The notes under the pieces: generated by a model
Seen by the model: the letters and a program-made list of their open reading frames with translations, nothing else
Database searches by the model: none
Told to the model about the DNA's origin: nothing
Assembly (NCBI GenBank): GCA_947036475.1
Contig: CAMQRG010000012.1
Coordinates: 1 to 21,095, forward strand
Source: an uncultured Clostridia bacterium
GTDB lineage: Bacteria > Bacillota > Clostridia > Lachnospirales > Anaerotignaceae
Length of the DNA: 21,095 bases
Reading direction: 5' to 3'
Position numbers and translations under genes: made by a program
Shown: in pieces, positions 7,810-14,009 of the stretch
How the letters are laid out: each line of letters starts with the position of its first letter
How positions within the stretch are numbered: the stretch's first letter is position 1

Positions 7810-8564
7810 TTACGAAACGGATTATCCCCTGTCTGGACGTGCGGGACGGGCGCGTGGTGAAGGGCGTGAATTTCGAGGGGCTTGCCGATGTGTCTTCCCC
7901 TGTGGAACTGGGGAAATATTACAGCGCGCATGGCGCGGACGAGCTTGTGTTTTATGATATAACGGCTTCTGCCGAAGGACGCGGGCTGTTTACGGATATT
8001 CTGCGGGAGGTTGCGCGGAATATCTTTATTCCGCTGACCGTCGGCGGCGGCATCAATACGCTGGAGGATTTTGACCGCGTTCTGAAATGCGGTGCGGATA
8101 AAGTCAGCGTCAATTCCGGCGCGATACGTAACCCGCAGCTTGTTGCGGACGCGGCGAAAAAATATGGCGATCAGTGCGTCGTGCTTTCGGTAGATGTAAA
8201 GCGTGTAGATGGTAAATTTATGGTATTCGCCAGGGGCGGACGCGAAAATACCGGTATGGACGCGCTGGAATGGATTACCCGTTGCGAAAAAATGGGTGCG
8301 GGAGAAATCGTTGTCAACAGCATTGATACAGATGGTGTGAAAAAGGGCTTTGATTTGGAACTGTTGGAGGCGGTTTGTGAACGTGTTTCCGTTCCGGTCA
8401 TTGCGTCCGGCGGAGCAGGCTGCATTGAGGATTTTGTCACGCTGTTCCAGCGCCTGCCGAAAGTAGACGCGGGGCTTGCGGCTTCTATTTTCCATTTCGG
8501 CGAGGTAGGAATAGAGGATTTGAAAGCGGTGCTGACGGAAAAAGGCGTTGTTGTCAGAAAGTAG
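7806..8564 (+). CDS. hisF: Imidazole glycerol phosphate synthase, cyclase subunit HisF
   Basis: HisF uses ammonia from HisH to cyclise PRFAR into imidazole-glycerol phosphate and AICAR. It is a TIM barrel with catalytic Asp11 (IIPCLDVRDGRVVKG) and Asp130 (VVLSVDVKRVDG). VGGGIN, SVNSGAIRNP, NSIDTDGVKKGFD and IASGGAG are the family's remaining signatures. The length of 252 residues is typical. It starts inside the hisA stop (ATGA) and is followed by hisIE after 10 nt. Confidence 0.97.
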   Translation: MITKRIIPCLDVRDGRVVKGVNFEGLADVSSPVELGKYYSAHGADELVFYDITASAEGRGLFTDILREVARNIFIPLTVGGGINTLEDFDRVLKCGADKVSVNSGAIRNPQLVADAAKKYGDQCVVLSVDVKRVDGKFMVFARGGRENTGMDALEWITRCEKMGAGEIVVNSIDTDGVKKGFDLELLEAVCERVSVPVIASGGAGCIEDFVTLFQRLPKVDAGLAASIFHFGEVGIEDLKAVLTEKGVVVRK

Positions 8565-8574
8565 GGATATTTTT

Positions 8575-9225
8575 ATGGTGAATATTGAGGATTTGAAATT
8601 TGACGAAAAGGGCTTGATTCCCGCGGTGGTGGTGGACGCGGAGAGCAAAAACGTGCTGACGGTTGCTTATATGAACCGCGAAAGCCTGCAAATCAGCATA
8701 AACGAGAGGCGGACGTGTTTCTGGTCGCGTTCCCGTCAGGAGCTTTGGCGCAAAGGTGAGACTTCCGGTAATGTGCAGCATATCGTAAGCATTACGGCGG
8801 ACTGCGACAGAGATGCGCTTGTCGTGGAGGTGGAAAAGGAAGGCCCTGCCTGCCATCTGGGAACGGATTCCTGCTTTGCGTATCCGGTCTATGAGAATCC
8901 GGAATGCCGTCCCTTTACCATGGACGGGCTGATGGAACTGCTGGAAGGCAGGAAAGAGGAGAAAAAGGAAGGCTCCTACACGACATACCTTTTTGAAAAA
9001 GGGCTGGATAAGATTTTGAAAAAAATTGGCGAGGAATCGACAGAGGTCATTATCGCGGCGAAAGCAGAAGATAAAAAGGAAACGGTCTATGAAATTGCTG
9101 ACCTTGCATACCATGTGATGGTGCTGATGGTGCAGGCGGGCATTTCCTTGGAGGACGTGAAAAAGGAGCTTGCCGGACGTCATGTGATTGACCATAAGGT
9201 GAAACAGGAGAAGATGACGAAATGA
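8575..9225 (+). CDS. hisIE: Bifunctional phosphoribosyl-AMP cyclohydrolase / phosphoribosyl-ATP pyrophosphatase
   Basis: This fusion performs steps two and three of the pathway. The HisI half (about 1-115) carries RRTCFWSRSRQELWRKGETS (45-64) and the metal motif DCDRDAL (76-82), with further likely zinc cysteines at 93 and 100. The HisE half (about 135-210) carries LDKILKKIGEESTEVIIAAK (144-163) and ETVYEIADLAYHVMVLM, the acidic helices of the MazG-like pyrophosphatase fold. At 216 residues it is full length. ATG 8575 is preceded by a modest AGGGA at about 7 nt. The frame extends upstream to TTG 8548 inside hisF, which is less likely. The last codons overlap the next gene by 4 nt. Confidence 0.96.
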   Translation: MVNIEDLKFDEKGLIPAVVVDAESKNVLTVAYMNRESLQISINERRTCFWSRSRQELWRKGETSGNVQHIVSITADCDRDALVVEVEKEGPACHLGTDSCFAYPVYENPECRPFTMDGLMELLEGRKEEKKEGSYTTYLFEKGLDKILKKIGEESTEVIIAAKAEDKKETVYEIADLAYHVMVLMVQAGISLEDVKKELAGRHVIDHKVKQEKMTK

Positions 9226-10046
9226 CAGAGAGGATACCGAAAGCGAATTTCCATACGCATACGACTTACTGCGATGGGAAAGAAACGGCGGAAAGCATGG
9301 TTCGGGCGGCTCTGTCAAAGGGGTTTTCCGCGCTGGGCTTTTCCGGACACAGCTATACAGCATATGACGAAAGCTACTGCATGAGCAGGGAAAATGTGCA
9401 GAAATATATTGCAGATGTGCATGCCCTTCGGGAGAAATACGACGGGCGGATTGAGATTTTCTGCGGTATTGAGCAGGATTTTGGTTCCGATGAGCCGACG
9501 GACGCATTCGACTATGTAATTGGCTCCGTACATGCCGTTGAGCGGGACGGAGTGTATTATTCTGTGGATGAAAGTCCTGAAGTGTTCGCGCAGGGCGTAC
9601 GGGAAGGTTTTGGCGGGAATGTATATGCTTATGTGAAAGCGTTTTATGAATTGGAATCACAGGTTGTGGGGAAAACAAATGCGGACTTTATCGGGCATTT
9701 TGATTTGGTAACGAAATTCAACGAAGGGAATCGTTTTTTTGACCCGGGGGACAAAAGGTACAGGAATGCGTCGCTTTCCGCTCTGGACGCTTTGCTGGAA
9801 ACGGGAAAGCCCTTTGAAATCAATACAGGGGCGATATATCGGGGCATGCGGAAATCACCGTATCCATCGGTATTCCTGCTGAAAGAGATTTACCACCGCA
9901 AGGGAGAAATCCTGCTTTCCAGCGATAGCCATGACGGGGCATCTCTTGGCTTTGGTTTTGGTGAAGCGGCAAGGCTGGCAAGGGAAATTGGCTTCCGGAA
10001 CGTAGTGGTTTGGACAAAAAAAGGCTTTGTGGATTTTCCGTTGTAA
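9222..10046 (+). CDS. hisK: Histidinol-phosphatase, PHP family
   Basis: This enzyme dephosphorylates L-histidinol phosphate, the step missing from the monofunctional HisB. The PHP metal motifs run in order: NFHTHTTYCDG (9-19), LGFSGHSY (38-45), IEQDFG, YVIGSVHAV, FIGHFDLVTKF, and the terminal LLSSDSHDGASLG. The HxH plus late Asp-Ser-His pattern identifies a polymerase-histidinol phosphatase trinuclear site. At 274 residues it fits the HisJ/HisK-type enzyme of Firmicutes. ATG 9222 overlaps the hisIE stop (ATGA), with AGGAG 11 nt upstream. Position and motif agreement make this assignment firm; the symbol varies between hisK and hisJ. Confidence 0.93.
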   Translation: MTERIPKANFHTHTTYCDGKETAESMVRAALSKGFSALGFSGHSYTAYDESYCMSRENVQKYIADVHALREKYDGRIEIFCGIEQDFGSDEPTDAFDYVIGSVHAVERDGVYYSVDESPEVFAQGVREGFGGNVYAYVKAFYELESQVVGKTNADFIGHFDLVTKFNEGNRFFDPGDKRYRNASLSALDALLETGKPFEINTGAIYRGMRKSPYPSVFLLKEIYHRKGEILLSSDSHDGASLGFGFGEAARLAREIGFRNVVVWTKKGFVDFPL

Positions 10047-10051
10047 AAAAG

Positions 10052-10090
10052 AAACCCTTGGGGCTTTGTGAGATGCCCACAAGGGTTTTT
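10052..10090. terminator. Bidirectional terminator ending the his operon
   Basis: AAACCCTTG (10052-10060) pairs with CAAGGGTTT (10080-10088), and an inner GGGC/GCCC extends the stem. A T-run follows on the + strand, and A10045-A10050 gives a T-run on the - strand. It can stop both the his operon and the convergent nitroreductase gene. Confidence 0.9.
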
Positions 10091-10112
10091 GTCTGAGTAA
10101 AAAAGTCGAGGT

Positions 10113-10994
10113 TTACCGCCATTCTATGGTATCGGCAAGCGATTTGCGGGGACGTTTTTCAGGGTGCTCGGCAGGATAGCCGAACGCCATGGCCGCCATC
10201 AGTTCGCCGTCCGTATCCAGCCAGCGTGTCAGTTCTTCGTATGCGAAAAAAATATCCCCAATCCATAAACTGCCAAGTCCCAGCCCTTCCGCCGCAAGTG
10301 CCATATTTTCCATTGCCGCGCCGATGGACTGAATGTTGCAGATTTCGGCAATCCGTTCCTCCGGCGTCAGGCTCTGAAACAGGCTGCGCCCAATGGGGTT
10401 CGTAACAAATACGGTTATCGGCGCGCAACGCATGATTTCCAAAGTATGTTCTGCGCCGGCAATATGCTCACGGCTTTCCGGCAGGAGCGGCGTGCTGTGC
10501 TTTTCCCGCTCTATGCCCTGTTGGAATGCTGCAAGCATTTCTTTTTTTGCGCCGCCGGAAACGACAATGAATTTCCATGGCTGTCTGTTTTTGGAGGAAG
10601 GCGCGGCCATGCCTGCCCGAAGGATTTCGCACAATGTTTCGGGGTAGACGGGAGAATCCGAAAAACGGCGAATGCTCCTGCGCCGCCAGATTTCCTGTGG
10701 GGCGTGGGGCAGTTGCAGATATTTTTCTGAGCTTATGCCGAATGTTGCGTAATTTTCCCGCGCCTGCCGTAAAGTTATACCATGGTTCTGGTCGCTTGGT
10801 TCGTCCTCGGTATGGAGGAAGGGGTCGATTTCCCAGAAACAATGGGGGCAGATGAATGCGGTCGCGTCCCCGCCGTTGGGTATTGAGGTTGCGCCGCAGC
10901 AGGGACAGAGGGCGTCCGGCAGGGAAAACTGCGGCTGCGGCGGCGGTGCATCTGCATTTATTTCAGGCAAAAAAAACTCTTTTTTTCTCTGCAT
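10113..10994 (-). CDS. Nitroreductase-family oxidoreductase with N-terminal CPCC domain
   Basis: The 293-residue protein joins two domains. Residues 28-90 match the cysteine-rich CPCC domain: LCPCCGATSIPN (Cys30, 32, 33) followed by ICPHCFWEIDPF (Cys49, 52) and the tail ITLRQARENYATFG. The arrangement suggests a metal-binding or redox site, but the domain's function is not established. Residues 102-290 are a flavin-dependent nitroreductase: RRRSIRRFSDSPV (104-116), AAPSSKNRQPWKFIVV (130-145), and GAAMENMALAAEGLGLGSLWIG, the usual FMN contacts. Start 10994 follows AGGAGG by 4 nt. An extension of 10 codons is possible but has no ribosome binding site. The substrate is unknown. Confidence 0.9.
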   Translation of the reverse strand: MQRKKEFFLPEINADAPPPQPQFSLPDALCPCCGATSIPNGGDATAFICPHCFWEIDPFLHTEDEPSDQNHGITLRQARENYATFGISSEKYLQLPHAPQEIWRRRSIRRFSDSPVYPETLCEILRAGMAAPSSKNRQPWKFIVVSGGAKKEMLAAFQQGIEREKHSTPLLPESREHIAGAEHTLEIMRCAPITVFVTNPIGRSLFQSLTPEERIAEICNIQSIGAAMENMALAAEGLGLGSLWIGDIFFAYEELTRWLDTDGELMAAMAFGYPAEHPEKRPRKSLADTIEWR

Positions 10995-11020
10995 ACTTCC
11001 TCCTGAAAAGATGAAAACAT

Positions 11021-11226
11021 TCAAACCTTGGGACGCTGTCCCAAACCCTGCAAGGGGGCACCCGCCCCCTTGACCCTGGATTGCCGCAAAACTGCGTTTT
11101 GCGGGAGGGATTACGCTGGAAACTCCATAATATCGTTTGGATTCCCCAGCCGCATTTTATGCGGCTGGAAAACGGGTCAAGGGGCGCGCCCCTTGTGGGA
11201 GTTTGAGGGCAAAGCCCTCAAGGTTT
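11021..11226. repeat. Hairpin-chain intergenic repeat between aspS and the nitroreductase gene
   Basis: Six perfect hairpins fill this spacer: 11028-11044 (TTGGGAC arm), 11051-11072 (CAAGGGGGC), 11084-11104 (CCGCAAAAC), 11146-11168 (CCAGCCGCAT), 11178-11195 (18-nt palindrome CAAGGGGCGCGCCCCTTG) and 11203-11221 (TTGAGGGC). Its two ends carry AAACCTTG (11023-11030) and CAAGGTTT (11219-11226), which are inverted copies. The block therefore looks like a discrete element with 8-bp terminal inverted repeats. One end meets the aspS stop codon, and the other ends 16 nt before the AGGAGG of the nitroreductase gene. The - strand core 11054-11021 matches the copies at 7030 and 18540. Confidence 0.8.
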
Positions 11227-13025
11227 TACTCTTCTGTAATCACTTCTTTTATCGCAATGCCTAACTCGTCAAGCTGTTTTTCTTCCACTACGCCGGGCGC
11301 ATCGGTCATTGGACAGGACGCGTCCTTTACCTTCGGGAACGCGATAACATCGCGGATACTGCTTGCACCGCTCATCAGCATGATGATTCTGTCCAGCCCG
11401 AACGCCAGACCGCCATGGGGCGGTACGCCATATTTGAACGCGTCCATCAGGAACCCGAAACGCTCCTGCGCATCTTCCGGCGTGAAACCCAGCAGTTCAA
11501 ACATTTTCTGCTGGATATCTCTGCGGTGGATTCTGATAGAACCGCCGCCCAGCTCGTAGCCGTTCAGTACGATATCATACGCTTTTGCCCGTACTTCGCC
11601 GGGCTTTGTATCAATCAGGGGCAGGTCTTCGTCCATAGGCGCGGTAAACGGGTGGTGTACCGCAACATAACGGTTTTCCTCCTCGTCCCATTCCAACATG
11701 GGGAATTCTGTTACCCAAAGGAAACGGAAATCATCTGGTTTTGTCAGTTCCAGCATTTTGGAAAGTTCCAGACGCAGCGCACCGAGGGAATCGAATACGA
11801 CTTTGTCTTTGTCTGCACAAATCAGAATCAGGTCGCCGGGTTTGCCTTCCATGCAGTCTACAATTTCCTGCAATTTTTCCGGCGTAAAGAATTTCGCAAT
11901 CTGGGATTTCAGTGTACCGTCCTCGTTTACGGCAATCCATGCAAGGCCTTTTGCGCGGTAGGTTTTTACAAATTCCACGAGGGAGTCGATTTTTTTGCGT
12001 GGGAAAGAGCCACAGCCCTTTGCGTTGATGGCGCGGACGCTGCCTCCGGCTTCCAGCGCGGATTTGAATACCACAAATTCCGTTCCTGCTACAACTTCGG
12101 AAATATTTTTCAGCTCCATGCCAAAACGTACGTCAGGTTTGTCCGAGCCGAAACGCTCCATTGCCTCTTTATACGTCATACGGGGCAGGGGCAGGGGGAT
12201 TTCCACATCCAGAATATCCTTGAATACCTTCTGCATCATGCGCTCGTTGATATCCATGATGATTTCTTCGTCAATGAAAGAAAGTTCCATGTCTACCTGT
12301 GTAAATTCCGGCTGTCTGTCGGCGCGGAGGTCTTCGTCGCGGAAACATTTCGCAACCTGGTAATAGCGGTCCATGCCTGCGACCATCAGAAGCTGCTTAT
12401 ACAGCTGCGGGGACTGCGGCAGACCATAAAACTGCCCGGGGTGTACGCGGCTGGGCACAAGATAATCCCGCGCGCCTTCCGGTGTGGATTTGCCCAGAAT
12501 AGGCGTTTCGATTTCCAGAAAATTTTCGCCGTCCAGAAAATTACGAATGACCTGCACAACTTTATGCCGCAGTACCAGATTTTTCAGCTGGCTGGGACGG
12601 CGTAAATCCAGATAGCGGTATTTCAGACGCAGATCGTCCTTCGGGGAAACGGAATCTTCGATCTGGAACGGGGGCGTTTCGGACTCGGAAAGGATACGCA
12701 GTTCCTTTGCAATCAGTTCGATTTTTCCTGTTTTCATATTCGGGTTGACGTTTTCCGGCGTTCTTGCGGCAACTTCGCCGCGTACTGCAAGCACATATTC
12801 GCTGCGGATAGTTTCTGCCTTGGCAAACAGAGACTGCTCGGCGGTATTGCCGTCAATGGCAATCTGCACAAGCCCTGTTTTGTCGCGCAGGGCAATGAAT
12901 ATAAGCTGTCCGAGGTCGCGCCTGCGCTGTACCCAGCCCATAACGGTAACCTCCTGCCCAATCATCGTTTCGTTTACATCACAGCACATACAGCTTCTTT
13001 TCAAGCCTGTCAATGATTCTCCCAT
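11226..13025 (-). CDS. aspS: Aspartyl-tRNA synthetase
   Basis: AspRS charges tRNA-Asp with aspartate. The OB-fold anticodon domain opens the protein (VTVMGWVQRRRDLGQLIFIA). The class II core includes YRYLDLRRP and the motif 2 region around YQVAKCFRDEDLRADRQPEF. The bacterial insertion domain lies in the middle, and motif 3 is the LAFGLDRIIML stretch near the C-terminus. Length is 599 residues, as usual for bacterial AspRS. I chose ATG 13025, 10 nt after AAGGAG (13036-13041). ATG 13034 is only 1 nt from that site, and the open frame further upstream is leader. A leucine in RRRDLG, as in E. coli, hints at an Asp-specific enzyme, but I recall that position only loosely. Confidence 0.96.
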   Translation of the reverse strand: MGESLTGLKRSCMCCDVNETMIGQEVTVMGWVQRRRDLGQLIFIALRDKTGLVQIAIDGNTAEQSLFAKAETIRSEYVLAVRGEVAARTPENVNPNMKTGKIELIAKELRILSESETPPFQIEDSVSPKDDLRLKYRYLDLRRPSQLKNLVLRHKVVQVIRNFLDGENFLEIETPILGKSTPEGARDYLVPSRVHPGQFYGLPQSPQLYKQLLMVAGMDRYYQVAKCFRDEDLRADRQPEFTQVDMELSFIDEEIIMDINERMMQKVFKDILDVEIPLPLPRMTYKEAMERFGSDKPDVRFGMELKNISEVVAGTEFVVFKSALEAGGSVRAINAKGCGSFPRKKIDSLVEFVKTYRAKGLAWIAVNEDGTLKSQIAKFFTPEKLQEIVDCMEGKPGDLILICADKDKVVFDSLGALRLELSKMLELTKPDDFRFLWVTEFPMLEWDEEENRYVAVHHPFTAPMDEDLPLIDTKPGEVRAKAYDIVLNGYELGGGSIRIHRRDIQQKMFELLGFTPEDAQERFGFLMDAFKYGVPPHGGLAFGLDRIIMLMSGASSIRDVIAFPKVKDASCPMTDAPGVVEEKQLDELGIAIKEVITEE

Positions 13026-13059
13026 ATCGTTCATTCTCCTTAGCTTTTCAAAGTTTTTA

Positions 13060-13073
13060 ACGGGCGTTCCCGT
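13060..13073 (-). other. Short hairpin in the aspS leader
   Basis: ACGGG/CCCGT with a 4-nt loop lies between the predicted aspS promoter and its ribosome binding site. It is too small for a T-box, and I see no T-box consensus here, so regulation by tRNA is not supported. Its effect is unknown. Confidence 0.4.
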
Positions 13074-13083
13074 CTTACCCTTC

Positions 13084-13112
13084 ATCATACTCATTTTTCT
13101 GCAAAAAGTAAA
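13084..13112 (-). promoter_or_regulatory. Candidate promoter of aspS
   Basis: On the - strand, TTTACT (13112-13107) and TATGAT (13089-13084) are separated by 17 nt. The leader to the aspS start would be about 50 nt. Each hexamer matches consensus at four to five positions. Confidence 0.5.
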
Positions 13113-13185
13113 GATAAGGCGGAGAAATTTCAAAAAAACATGGACAGACAGAGTCTTTTACTGTTCACGATTTTGGATTTCCTCA

Positions 13186-13214
13186 TTGCTACTTTTGGGA
13201 AAGTGGTATATAAT
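13186..13214 (+). promoter_or_regulatory. Candidate promoter of the cytidylate-kinase-like gene
   Basis: TTGCTA (13186-13191) and a consensus TATAAT (13209-13214) are separated by 17 nt. The leader to ATG 13323 would be about 100 nt and shows no recognisable riboswitch. The region 13135-13322 has no other gene. Confidence 0.6.
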
Positions 13215-13322
13215 AAAACATCGGAACGAAGCCTTGTCCATGCAGGCAGGAATACATATAGAAATGCTGCCTTTATCAAGCGAAGGCAAAATACTTTTTG
13301 AAAATTAAGGAGTGTATGAAAT

Positions 13323-13925
13323 ATGAAACAAAATAAAATCATTACCATCAGCAGACAGTATGGCAGCGGTGGCAGAATTGTAGGCAAAAAACTTGCGGAC
13401 GCGCTTGGCGTGCCTTTTTATGATAACGAGCTGATAAACCTTGCGGCGGAAAAGACAGGGCTCTCCAAAGAGTGCTTTAAGGAAGCGGAAAACACCTCCG
13501 CCGGCAACCTTCTGTTTTCCATTACATCGCTGGCTTCGGGCATGGATTCCTGCGGTCTGCCTTTGAGTGAAAAAATATTCCTTGTGCAGTCACAGGTTAT
13601 CAAGGAAGTGGCGGAGGAGGGCAGCTGTGTCATTGTCGGGCGTTCCGCGAATTATGTACTTTCCGAAAATCCCAACTGCATTAACGTTTTCCTGCAGGCG
13701 GACTTGAAAGACCGCGTGGAGCGCGCTGTCAGGCATTATGACCTGCCGGAGAAAAACGCAGAGGCTGCCGTAATCAAAACGGATAAACGCCGCGCGAATT
13801 ATTATAACTATTTCACAGGCGGGAAATGGGGCAAGGCGGAGAATTACGACCTGATACTGAATACCTCCCGGCTGGATTTAGACCATGTTGTAGAAGTAAT
13901 CAAAACATACGTTTCCTATCGTTAA
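13323..13925 (+). CDS. Cytidylate kinase-like family protein
   Basis: The 200-residue protein has a P-loop variant, ISRQYGSGGRIVGKKLAD (about 8-25), followed by FYDNELINLAAEKTGL and the GSCVIVGRSANYVL core strand. The late KRRANYYNYFTGGKWG segment resembles the substrate lid of the cytidylate kinase-like family common in Clostridia. True Cmk usually has GPAGSGKST, so the substrate here may not be CMP, and I leave the symbol blank. ATG 13323 has TAAGGAG 10 nt upstream, with its own promoter. It stands alone between divergent aspS and the convergent SpoIID-like gene. Confidence 0.85.
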   Translation: MKQNKIITISRQYGSGGRIVGKKLADALGVPFYDNELINLAAEKTGLSKECFKEAENTSAGNLLFSITSLASGMDSCGLPLSEKIFLVQSQVIKEVAEEGSCVIVGRSANYVLSENPNCINVFLQADLKDRVERAVRHYDLPEKNAEAAVIKTDKRRANYYNYFTGGKWGKAENYDLILNTSRLDLDHVVEVIKTYVSYR

Positions 13926-13936
13926 AAATGATAAAC

Positions 13937-13979
13937 AAAAACCGGAAGTTTCTGCATTTCACAGCGGCTTCCGGTTTTT
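13937..13979. terminator. Bidirectional terminator between convergent genes
   Basis: AAAAACCGGAAG (13937-13948) pairs exactly with CTTCCGGTTTTT (13968-13979), a 12-bp stem flanked by T on both strands. It serves the kinase-like gene on + and the SpoIID-like gene on -. Confidence 0.92.
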
Positions 13980-14009
13980 ATATTTCCCCAAATACAGGCT
14001 GACAGCGTG

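Noticed and set aside
7722..9678. Long - strand frames opposite hisF, hisIE and hisK
   Set aside because: Shadow frames of GC-biased codons; the + strand genes carry catalytic motifs across the whole region.
11415..12605. 396-codon + strand frame inside aspS
   Set aside because: Antisense to the conserved core of AspRS, with no start site and low-complexity composition.
13026..13113. Possible T-box in the aspS leader
   Set aside because: The leader is only about 50 nt and contains one 5-bp hairpin, with no T-box consensus or terminator/antiterminator pair.
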